A stretch of DNA of 64,000 nt. Source: Cucumis sativus (lineage: Eukaryota > Streptophyta > Magnoliopsida > Cucurbitales > Cucurbitaceae). Made by a program: the position numbers and the translations under genes. The notes under the pieces were generated by a model. That model was not told the origin of the DNA, searched no databases, and saw only the letters and a list, made by a program, of their open reading frames with translations. Positions 34,797 to 45,659 of this stretch are shown here, in pieces. Within the stretch, counting starts at the first letter, position 1. Each line of letters begins with the position of its first letter. The DNA lies in the NCBI RefSeq assembly GCF_000004075.3, contig NC_026655.2, positions 15,919,489-15,983,488 on the forward strand, in the 5' to 3' direction.

Positions 34797-36821
34797 CTTT
34801 ATGGTGTGATCCCATCTTCTCTCGGTGAAATTCAGCCTTTGAGTTATATTGATTTTTCTAGAAACAAGCTTTCTGGCTCTGTTCCTGAAACTTTGGCTAA
34901 TCTTTCACGGTTGACGCAATTGTTGCTTTATGGAAACCATCTCTCCGGAACAATCCCACCAAGTTTGGGAAAATGTAACAACCTGGATTTTTTGGACCTT
35001 TCTAGCAATCAAATTTCTGGTGTTATACCAAGTGAAATTGCTGTTAGAACCATGAAATTTTATTTGAATCTATCTAGAAACCATTTACATGGACCTTTGC
35101 CATTGGAGCTTAGTAAAATTGATATGATCCGTGCAATTGATTTGTCCTCAAACAATCTCTCACGCCCAATTCCATCTCAACTTAGAAACTGCATTGCGTT
35201 AGAATATTTAAATTTATCTGATAACTCCTTTGATGGGTCTTTACCATTTTCCATTGGCCAACTTCTTAATCTTCGAACACTTGATGTTTCATTCAACCAA
35301 TTGAATGGGAACATTCCAGATTCTCTTCAGACATCTTCAACTCTCAAGCATCTCAACATTTCTTTTAACAAATTTTCAGGTCGAGTACCAGTTAAGGGAG
35401 TATTTTCATGGCTGACAATGTATTCTTTCCTTGGAAATAATGATCTTTGTGGCTCAATCATAGGCTTACCAAAGTGTAGGGAAAGACACAAGTTTTATAA
35501 GTTGCTGCCAATTCTCCTGTGTTCATCTGTAGCTTTTGTGCTTTGCATTGCTGGGATTGTCTTCGCACTCAGGTCAAAAACGAGATTGAATATTTCGATT
35601 TTGAATCGAAGGTGTTTTGAAGAATGTGAAGAACAAATTACAGAAAGGAAGGAGATGAAATATCCAAGAATATCATACAAACAACTTGTGGATGCCACTG
35701 TTGGTTTCAGCTCTTCTAACTTGATTGGTTCAGGAAGATTTGGAGAAGTTTACAAGGGAATTTTACCTGATAAGACAAAGATTGCTGTCAAAGTCTTGAA
35801 ACCAATTAGAATAGGTGGTGAAATCTCAGAAAGCTTCAAAAGAGAATGTCAAGTGTTGAAAAGAACAAGGCATAGAAATTTGATCAGGATCATAACCACT
35901 TGCAGCAGACCAGATTTCAATGCTCTTGTTCTTCCATTGATGTCAAATGGCAGCTTGGAAAGCAATCTTTATCCTAACAATCGAGGATCGAGCATTCATA
36001 AAACGGATTTGGTTCAATTGGTTAGCATTTGCTGTGTTGTGGCTCAAGGTGTGGCTTATTTACATCATCACTCACCAATTAGAGTGGTGCATTGTGATAT
36101 TAAACCAAGCAACATTCTTCTTGATGATGACATGACTGCTTTGGTCACTGATTTCGGAATTTCGGGACTGGTCATTGAGGGAGAAACTAACAACAATATT
36201 TCTTATCATCCGAGCGAGTCAATCTCCTTCAGTTCAACTCATGGTTTGTTATGTGGATCTGTTGGCTACATAGCTCCAGGTGAATGAATAAACAGTCTAT
36301 TTGAACTCAACACATTACCTTGTTCCTTTTAACCAGCTATTAGGCCATGGTTGTAGTTAATCTTGTTAATATTTATCATTTTTTTTTTTTTTTGTCTTTG
36401 GAAATGCAAAATATGGATTAGGAGAACGTGCTTCAACTGAAGGAGATGTGTTTAGTTTTGGAGTTCTTCTGTTAGAAGTTGTGACAGGAAAGCGTCCAAC
36501 TGATCTTGATTTCCAACAAGGGGCAGGCCTTCATGAATGGGTTAAAAGTCACTACCCTCATAAAATTGACGACATAGTTGATGAAGCAATGGTAAGATAC
36601 GGCCTTTCAAACCAAACGTTGCAAAAAAATTTCCTAAACTGCAACGTGAAGTTATATCTGAGTTGCTCGAGCTCGGTATCATGTGCACGCAGTACACTCC
36701 ATCGTTGAGGCCGAGTATGGTTGATGTAGCTCATGAAATGACTCGTTTAAAGGAACATCTTTTGAACTCCTCATTGTTGTTGATTCGAGAAGCCAGTCCT
36801 GCAAACGATGAAGGCTGCTGA
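34797..36821 (+). pseudogene. 5'-truncated, decayed LRR receptor-like kinase (paralogue of the gene at 42586-45653)
   Basis: Begins in mid-ectodomain (GVIPSSLGEI) and continues through about ten leucine-rich repeats, a transmembrane segment (LLCSSVAFVLCIAGIVFAL) and a kinase domain with IGSGRFGEVYKG, AVKVLK, VVHCDIKPSN and TDFG. The signal peptide and roughly the first 400 residues are absent, replaced by LINE sequence. Exon 1 ends at AP|GTGAAT near 36281. In the intact paralogue the next acceptor is GCAG|AG; here it reads GCAAAA (36406-36411), destroying the AG. A seven-A run (36623-36629) causes a frameshift; beyond it the original frame resumes (MCTQYTPSLRPSMVDVAHEM) to a TGA at 36819-36821. 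Some truncated protein could still be made. The A-run indel could be a sequencing error, but the truncation and lost acceptor cannot be explained that way. Confidence 0.87.
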
Positions 36822-37606
36822 TTGGTTTGCAAAGACTTAGAGCAATTTGATGTTTGTTCATTTGTTCAATTTGGTTGTTTGAGGCCTGCTAAGTATAGCT
36901 TTGCTGAGTTTCTTTGAAATAGCAAATTCAGGGCTAAGGAGAAGGGATAGAATTTGAGTTCAATTACCTCAGCGAAATCAGTATGTAAACATGTAACAGT
37001 ACATGATATAAGATAATAAATAACATAAAACAAATTACTACAAGATAGTTGGCTGAAAGTGAATGTTCAATAGAAAACATTGAATACCATGTGTAGAAAG
37101 AAAAGGGGAGGTTCACAATGGAGGTGTAGATAGTATTGAAGCATTAGTCTCTCCATTTGTTAGATATGCAAAAAGTGAGAACACAGGAGGTACAAGAAAT
37201 ATATGACACAATCTGAACGCTTTTAATTGTCAGTTTGAAAAAGATTACTCTTTTAGCTTTTCCAAAAAAGTGAGAAATTGAATGTTATACGTACAGAAAG
37301 TGGATGTATAAAAGCACTCCTAATGTTTCAACACAAGTACATATTTATACAAGAATTCTTGACAATGGATCATGCCAAATTGTCATAAATTACACAGGAA
37401 CAAACTTCCAAATTCGCTAAAAAGTCTGATATGACTGGTGTTTGATGCACAACGTAGTCGATAATTTTCTATCCTATTTAGTATATTTTTAGAATTGTTA
37501 AAGAAATAGTTGTAAATTTAGCTATTAAATTCAAAATAGTTAACTATATAGCATTGACAAATATAGCAAAATTTGTCCAATTCTATAAAGGGATTAAAAG
37601 ATTTCT

Positions 37607-37665
37607 ATAACAAAAGGTCTTTATGTCTATAACAAAACCAAGGTAGTATAAAGACCTTTTGTTAT
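37607..37665. repeat. Perfect 18-bp inverted repeat (hairpin)
   Basis: The arm ATAACAAAAGGTCTTTAT (37607-37624) and its exact reverse complement (37648-37665) are separated by 23 bases. Decayed pieces of the GATAGA repeat family lie just upstream (37500-37570). It could be the end of a small foldback element. Confidence 0.8.
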
Positions 37666-38262
37666 TTGTGGAATATATGTCTCGTTTTCGAGTTCGAATC
37701 CAACAACAACACTAAGATTTTCTGATAGTTTCACAGCTGGGATTTTGATTTTGGTTCTGTTTTAGAAAACAAACAAAGCTTAAAAAGAGATATTAGAACC
37801 TAACAAGTATCATCACCAAACATATCCAATTGAAAAGCCAATTTATTTGCTTAAAAAATGGCTTTTTGGTGTTCTTTCAAGCAAGGAAGAGAAATCAGCT
37901 TATGAACATATCTTCAACCAATATGATCTTCCCTACACAAAACCCAAAAATATCTATTAAAGAAATAGAGTTGTGTTTGGCAAAAGAAGCACATGAGGTT
38001 ATTGCCTACATAATTTAATGTTCAAAACTGCACTTATATATCTCTTTTAACCTACCATTCAGATGGAATTAGCAATAATCTTGACTCTAGATTATGTTCT
38101 AAGTGGAGGATGACAAAAGTTCATTGTATCATCTTCTAATACAATGATTATCTCCACTTTTAAACTTTACACACTTAAATTAATCACTTCCACTTTATGA
38201 GAAACTCTCTATACCATGTAGTTTGGTTCAGTTAGGTCCATATCAGGTGATTTTTTTTTTTA

Positions 38263-38468
38263 TTTGTTGTAAGTGAAAAAATCTCAAACTTCAAATACAG
38301 ATAAGATCGTTAGTCAGCTCTTCCTTTCCTTGAGCTTCATTGCTCTAGAAATACTTTTGTTTTTGTTTGTTGTAAGTAAAAAAATCTCAAACTTCAAATA
38401 CAGATAAGATCGTTAGTCAACTCTTCCTTTCCTTGAGCTTCATTGCTCTAGAAATACTTTTTTAAGCA
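38263..38468. repeat. Recent 103-bp tandem duplication
   Basis: Two head-to-tail copies, starting near TTTGTTGTAAGT and ending GCTCTAGAAATACTTTT, differ at only a few positions (for example GTCAGCTC versus GTCAACTC). The near-identity suggests a recent event. No coding content. Confidence 0.9.
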
Positions 38469-41400
38469 TTTAGAAAGCCATTTGAAACAAATTCTACTCT
38501 AAATCACTTAAAACCGTAGTAATAGAAGAAAAATTTGAAAACTGAAATTGAATCAGTTTCTCTCTTTTTGAATTCTTATGTGTTAATATTTAACGTTATA
38601 GATCGAACAAAATATAATTATCAAGTTAAGTGTGATTGAGAAGACTTGAAAATGATGTCAACTTCTAACATATATCTGCACTTAAGAAACTTTATTTTGT
38701 AACATTATTTCAAGTACGAGTAGCATTGTCATTGGTTAATTTCTCGTTTCGTATACTAGATTTAGAGTCATCGTTGCAATGTTATCCAGCTAACAAACGC
38801 TTGTGTTTGGTCAGATTCCACTTGAACAAAAATCTCTTCTAAAAAGTATCCTAGGGAAATATATTCAAACCACAATCCCTCTGTCACTGAAATTATGAAG
38901 TCTACTACTTGGAGGAACCATCTTTTTCAACAAAAGTACATAAGATACATCTCCTCATAACAGTATTCAACAGAAATCTATTCATTTGGTTAACTTTTTG
39001 ATGTCTTTGTTTTGATGTAAGAAGGTTAGTTAACCGATATATATTTAACTAATTGACTCGTTGGAATATCGTGAATATGTTATTTGTCGTTTTAAATCTC
39101 CAATAGTATCGTTATCTTCTTGTACATGTGGATGTAGCTAATATATTGTTAGTGAATCATGTAAATCTCTACATGTATCTTTATTGTTTTTAGAGTTTTT
39201 TCGCTTAGATTGTTATAACAATCTTTATGTTTCAATTAGACTTTCTAACAATCTTCCCTGAAAGAAGTACATAGTATAACTTTGAGGTGAGATCAAACAA
39301 CAACGTAACAAACTATTACATCATACCTTGTAACATAGCCAAAAAGTCTATGATACTTCTTTGACATGATCATGCAGATAGATTCAACTATTATATGCTA
39401 ATTGACTAACTAGAAAAGGGGTGTTTTGGTTTTGTTTTTGTTTTGTTTTTTAGCATAAGATCTTTGTGGAGATAATGCTAAAAGGTTCTTATTATTATAA
39501 GGAACTTTGAAACAAAAGACCATTAGTTAAGAAATAGAAGACGATGACTAGTGGACAAATAGATATATCCCATTGGAGCCTTTAAAAGTATGTGCAAATG
39601 ATATCAAAGCACAATGCTCATCCCACTAATTAATTACAATAAGAAAAAAGCTCACCATTGTTGATTTGAGGTAGGTAGAACTGTCATTTTCTTCCATGAT
39701 AGTAACCTTATGAAATGGTGTCTTCGTCGATGACGTAATAATATAACTGATGACTTGAATTATCATAACTTAGTTTAAACTTTAAAGTTGAGAGTTTTCT
39801 TGTTGTGATTATTCGATTTGACATTGACCTCAATTTACTGGATTCATTGTTCATGTAGATAAATCAAAAATGATTTAATTAGTTTATTATATGTTAGTAT
39901 CAACTAAATGTTTTATCGTAAAACATGACGATACGACATTGTCTACTTTAAACTTATGTTTACATGATTCTCTTTCTCTATCTTGATTATTACACTATTA
40001 GTAAACAATAGAGAGACTGTCTATATTTTTATAACAAATATCCATTTTACTTTGAATTGATGTTGAACTATGTTTTTTTAGTAACTTTAGGTATACAGTT
40101 AATTCGAGCCTAGTTTAACGAAATTGAGAGTGTTTGGCTTAAGCAATTGGAGTTAGGAGAGTAGAGTTGTGAATTGCACTATTTGTTTGGCCTTACTAGT
40201 GCTCATTGTTATTAAAACTAAAAACAAAATATTAGTTTTGTGTCTTATTCACTTCACTATGGACTTTATCTACAACCAAAAAACTCTTCAAATTCACAAC
40301 TTCACTCTTTACTCTAAAGCTCTTCGATTCTCGTATTAACCATATGTATTTATTTATGACTTATTTACAATTTAGATCATAAGATTTAAAGAAGTTCAAT
40401 ATACAAACTTTTTGATTTGGTGACGTTTTGAATTATGAAAACATTCTCTCTAATAATGTTGTTCTTCAATTTCATGGACGTAGCTAACACACTGTTAGTG
40501 AATCACGTATATATGTGTTTTAATCCCTGTACATTATATATATATATATATATATATATATGATTAATTGTTGATCTGGTAGCACTCTTTTAACAACAAA
40601 AGGGGAGAATTCAGAAAAAAAAAAAAAAAAAAAGGCTAATATTGAACCATGAGTATAAGGAATGAGGATGGGTAAAAGGAGGCCCAAAGAGAGAATGGTT
40701 AAAAGTTAAAAAAAAAAGTGAATGAAAATCATGTCTATCTCATAAGCCTTGAAGTTGTTGAACTAACGAAGTAGAATTATATCCAATTACGTATTGTAAG
40801 CCCATAAAAAATAAAACTCAAATTTTACTCTCCAACTTTATGGTTTAGGGTAATTTCCACTATGCTTCATCTATGGACACGTGGTTGCATTGTTGTGATT
40901 TTGCATTTGTATTCTCTTTTTAGTATTTTCATTAAATTGGTAACTTCAAATTCATCCACACTTTTAACATTTCTTCTCATGGACATAGGATCAAACTAAT
41001 TCTCCAAACAACTTTCTCTAACATTGATTCAATCATAATTAATTAGTTAAGACCAATATATATATATATATATAAATATAGTAAAATTTCATAATCTATC
41101 GATATTGATATTTAATTTTTTTTATTTGATGAAATCTTATATAATTATCCTATATTATTTTAAATATATTGTGATTAGAGGTTATAAAAATAAGTTAGGT
41201 TGAAAAGTGTTTGAGTAAGCGTGGACGAATTAAGCTTAGTAATTAAGATTAGGGATATTAATTGGTGAGCGGTTAAACTAAAATAATAATAATTAGAAAG
41301 AAGAAGGGGTGGTTGGAAAATCAAAGATGTCTACCAAAATTCTCAACTCTCTACACAAATATCTAATGGCCTCCATTTTTGAGTTTTTATCCATTTTTAG

Positions 41401-42585
41401 TGTTCATATTCATATTCATATATATAACCATAATTCAAACCCATCATTTGATCATTATGATGTAATATTTTTCCATTTTCTCATTATGTAGATTGCGCAA
41501 TTATGACTTTTTTTTTCTATATTATGTCTTTAAAAAAAAATTGTAATACAATTCAGTAACTATTTTGAGGATTTTGTCAAACAATATAATGGATTGAGAA
41601 ATTGTTTTAAATGGGAAAAACTTTAAAAATATTTTTAAATATAGAGAAGAAAATTAAATATGTTCAATGAGTTTTATGGAAGTTTTTGGTTTTATGTTTT
41701 TATATTTGTAAAAAATTGTTCATTTCGCTAACAATCAATTTATTAATTATGGAGAATAAATTTACATTTTTTAAAAGGAGCTTATCAGATAGACATTTTT
41801 TAAAATAATAAAATAAATTAAAATATTTATAAGTTATAATAAAATTTAAGATTCTATCGACTATCACTGTAGTATATAATAGTGATAGAATTTGTTATAG
41901 ATTGTAAGTATTCGATAAAATTTGTTACTTTTGAAAATTCTCGTTTTTAAAAAGGAAATTTTTTATTCAATGTGTCATTTTTATTATATTGGATCAAAAA
42001 TTTTAAATATGTTAAAATAATAGAATTCAACTATTTAAAATTTTACAAAGATATAATGAGGGAAATGAAAGGTGGTGATTCAATTAATTTAGTGATCTAT
42101 TAAACAGGAGATTGAAAATTTAGTTAGATATAAAATTAGATGTTTAGTTACCTTTAACAATAAAATTGAAAATTTAATAACAGATAACACTTAAAGTTGG
42201 ATAAAAAAAAAAAAAATGTATGCACATGGTTGTACATGGACATAAATCCCCTATAAAGAAATGCATTAAATAAGAATTACAAACTCTAGACTAAAAGATA
42301 TCCCCATGTACATGTTAAGTATAGCATAAATTTACCATACAAACAAACAAATCCAATAATTTTCCCCCCGCTTTTAAAAGAACAAAAATGAAAACTACGC
42401 AAAGTTGAAGTTGATGACACCATATTACAAAACAATGGATCAACAACCTCCATTTCCGAAGAGATTAATCCAGGAAGTTCGAATATTTTGCTGACAGTTT
42501 TGCACGGATGAATGTAAGGAAGCGAAACGACTATCGTTGTATAATTTTTCTCATTTGTCATGTCGAGTGTCAGTTACCACCACGG

Positions 42586-45500
42586 TCATCGTCTAGTATA
42601 GAGAGATGACAAAGAATGTGAGAGATATTCCTGCAAACGAGTCATTTCTTGAGCCACATCTACCATGGAGGGTCTCAGTGCTGGACTGAACTGAGTACAC
42701 ATCAACCCCATTTCTATAACCTCCACAATCACTTCACGCCATAGGCGTTTGCAAGGCCTTGGCCCGCCTCGCCTTGCTGCCGCCGCCGTGCAGTATCTGT
42801 CCATAGCATCATCGACGATGGGGTCCAATTGGTGTGGGTATTGGCTTTTGACCCATTCATGTAGCCCTGCTCCTTGCTCGAAAAAATGATCCGTTGGACG
42901 TTTCCCTGTTATGAGTTCTAATAGAAGCACCCCGAAACTGAACACGTCTCCTTCTGTTGACGCCTGTTTTCCAAGTCCGTACTCTGCGTTCATATTAGGA
43001 GAAGGAAATATTAGGTCCGTTTGGATTGAGCCAAAAAGAGCAACTTACGTATCATATAGTCAGTAAACTTACCAGGAGCTATGTAACCAACAGATCCACA
43101 AAGCAAGCCATGAGTTGAACTAATTGAAGTTGAATCATCTTGACCACCACCACCACCATTATTATTATTATTATTATGATTATCTTCTCCACCACCACCA
43201 CTCACTAATCTAGCAATTCCAAAATCAGTAACCAAAGCAGTCATATCCTCATCAAGAAGAATATTACTTGGTTTAAGATCACAATGCACCACTCTAACAT
43301 GTGAATGATGATGCAAATATGCCACTCCTTCAGCCACATCTCTGCAAATACTCACTAATTGAACCAAATCAATTTGGCTTGGATAAAGATGACTTTCCAA
43401 GCTCCCATTACCCATCAATGGAAGAACAAGAGCTTTAAAATCTGGCCTACTACAAGTTGTTATGATTTTGATCAAATTCCTATGCCTTGTTCTTTTCAAT
43501 ACTTGACATTCTCTTTTAAAACTCCTTGAGATTTCCCCTGCTGTTCTCATTGGATTCAATACTTTCACAGCAATTTTTGTGTTGTCTGATAGAATTCCTT
43601 TGTACACATCTCCAAATCTCCCTGACCCAATTAAGTTTGAGGAGCTGAATCCATTGGTGGCTTCCACTAATTGCCCATATGAGATTCTTGGGTACTTCAT
43701 TTCTTCTTCTTCTTCTTCATTTGCTTCTTCTAAATCCCTTCTGTTACAAACTGCAAATCTTTTTCTCATTTTTGACCTTAGTGCTGCTAATGAAATCCCA
43801 ATCATACAGAACACGAAAGCTGCCGATGAAGACATGAGAATTGATAGAATATGATGTTTGTGTTTCTCTTTGCATTTTGGCAAGCCTTTAATTGATGATG
43901 ATGATGATCCACATAAACCTTTGTTTCCTAAGAAAGATGAGATTGTTAGCCATGAAAACACACCGTTGTCTGGGATTTTCCCTGAGAAATTGTTGAAAGA
44001 GAGGTTTAGTTTCTTGAGAGTTGGAGAATTTTCAAGGCTTTCTGGTATGTTTCCTGTTAAATGATTTAAAGAAACATCAAGTGATTGAAGATATGGAAGT
44101 TGCCCAATTGAAATTGGTAAAGACCCATCAAATGAATTATCAGATAAGTTGAGATTTTCTAAAGCAATACAGTTTCCAAGTTGAGATGGAATTGAGCCTG
44201 AGAGATTGTTGGAAGATAAATCAATTGCAAGAACCATATCCATTTTGCTTAGCTCTAATGGCAATGGCCCATGTAAATGATTCCTCGAAAGATTCAAATA
44301 CAACTTCAAGCTTCTCAATCCAGCAACTTCACTAGGAAGAACACCAGAAATTTGGTTGTTAGAGAGATCCAAAATCTCCAAGTTTATGCATTTTCCTAAG
44401 CTTGATGGGATTGTACCTGAGAGATTATTGGAATAAAGAAGCAATTTTCTCAACTGGGTAAGGTTAGCTAAAGCCTCAGGGATTAAACCAGAAAGCTTGT
44501 TTCTTGACAAATCAAGAAGACCCAAATGAGGAATTTCACCAAGAGAAGATGGGATTTCACCAGAAAGTGAGTTGTTCGAAAGATAAAACCTTTCTAGATT
44601 TCTCAATCTTGAAAGTTCAGAAGGTATACTTCCATTCAAAAGATTACTTGACAAATTCAAAAGAGTAAGATTTCTAAGATTTGAAATGGAAGGAGGAATT
44701 GAACCATAGATAAGATTATCATCTAAATGAAGCTGAGAAAGATTAACATGAAGATCACCAATGATGGAAGGAATTTCTCCACTAAGTTGGTTTCCAGCTA
44801 ACTCAAGTTCTTGAAGATTTGAAGAATTCACTAAAGAAGCAAAGAAGGGTTGAAGATTTGAATTACCATCATGACTAATGAACTCATTGTCAGATAAGTA
44901 AAGGTACTGCAACAATGGCATTTTAAGAACAATATCAGAAGGCAATTCTCCATTAAGCTTATTAGAACCCAAATCCAACCATTTCAAATTGGTTGAATTC
45001 GAAAGCGCTAAAGGAATTTTCCCGACTAATTTGTTTGACCAAAGTAAAAGACACATCAAATTTTTCAAAGGGCATTCATTTTTTAAAGGGATTTCACCAC
45101 CCAATGAATTGTTTGATAAATCTATATACTTCAACGACAAATTAGAGCCATTGCAAAACAGAGGAATTTCCCCTTGGAGTTTGTTGCTACCAAGATCAAG
45201 AAACTTCAATTTCTGAAGAAACCCAATCTCTTTTGGGATATTTCCATTGAGATGATTCCATGATAAACTCAATTGCTGGAGATTAACTAGAAATCCTAAC
45301 TCCATTGGAATTGAACCTTCAAATGAGTTTCTTGAGAGATCAAGAATGGTTAAAGCAGAGAGATTTGAAAGTGATGGAGAGATTGTTCCCTTGAGGGATT
45401 TCTCACTAAGATCAAGCTTTTCAACTTGTTGGGTTGAGTTATTGCATTTGATTCCAGCCCAATTACAGAAATGAATTGCCGAAGATGATTCCCAATCTTT

Positions 45501-45653
45501 GAGAAAGTTGTGTGGATCAGAAACAATACCATTTCTGAAAGAAAGTAATGCTGCTTTTTCAGAAGCTGCATTAATGGAGGATTGTTCTTCAGCAGAAGCT
45601 TTGTTTAGGAAAAAAACTGTTAAAAATAAGGGAAAGAATTTGAAGAACTCCAT
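42586..45653 (-). CDS. LRR receptor-like serine/threonine kinase (non-RD, At2g24130-type)
   Basis: Plasma-membrane receptor kinase, intact, 992 residues, two exons: 43073-45653 and 42586-42983. The splice restores APEYGLG across a phase-1, 89-nt intron. The start at 45653 is chosen because a signal peptide follows at once (MEFFKFFPLFLTVFFLNKAS); the frame stays open 73 codons further upstream but encodes His- and Ser/Leu-rich low-complexity sequence from a (GAT)n run. The ectodomain has about twenty LRRs of the LxxLxLxxNxLxGxIP type. The transmembrane helix is near 602-625. The kinase has the Gly-loop GSGRFG (676-681), Lys697, HCDLKPSN (790-797; Cys before the catalytic Asp makes it non-RD) and DFG (810-812). 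Non-RD LRR-XII-like kinases often serve in pattern recognition; the ligand here is unknown. The activation segment carries a Gly/Asn microsatellite-encoded insert (820-837). Confidence 0.93.
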
Positions 45654-45659
45654 GATGAG

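Larger units (their letters stand above)
36850..42285. other. Intergenic spacer between the two inverted kinase paralogues
   Basis: AT-rich, no coding exon supported. It contains a perfect 18-bp inverted repeat (37607-37665), a 103-bp tandem duplication (38263-38468), an (AT)n run at about 40540-40562, an A-run at about 40615-40634, and a diverged GATAGA-type repeat at about 41800-41950. The last few hundred bases (about 42290-42585) are probably 3' UTR of the minus-strand kinase gene. Confidence 0.55.

Noticed and set aside
42286..42561. 91-codon minus-strand open frame after the LRR kinase stop
   Set aside because: Lies directly downstream of the kinase stop, most likely 3' UTR; no recognisable motif.
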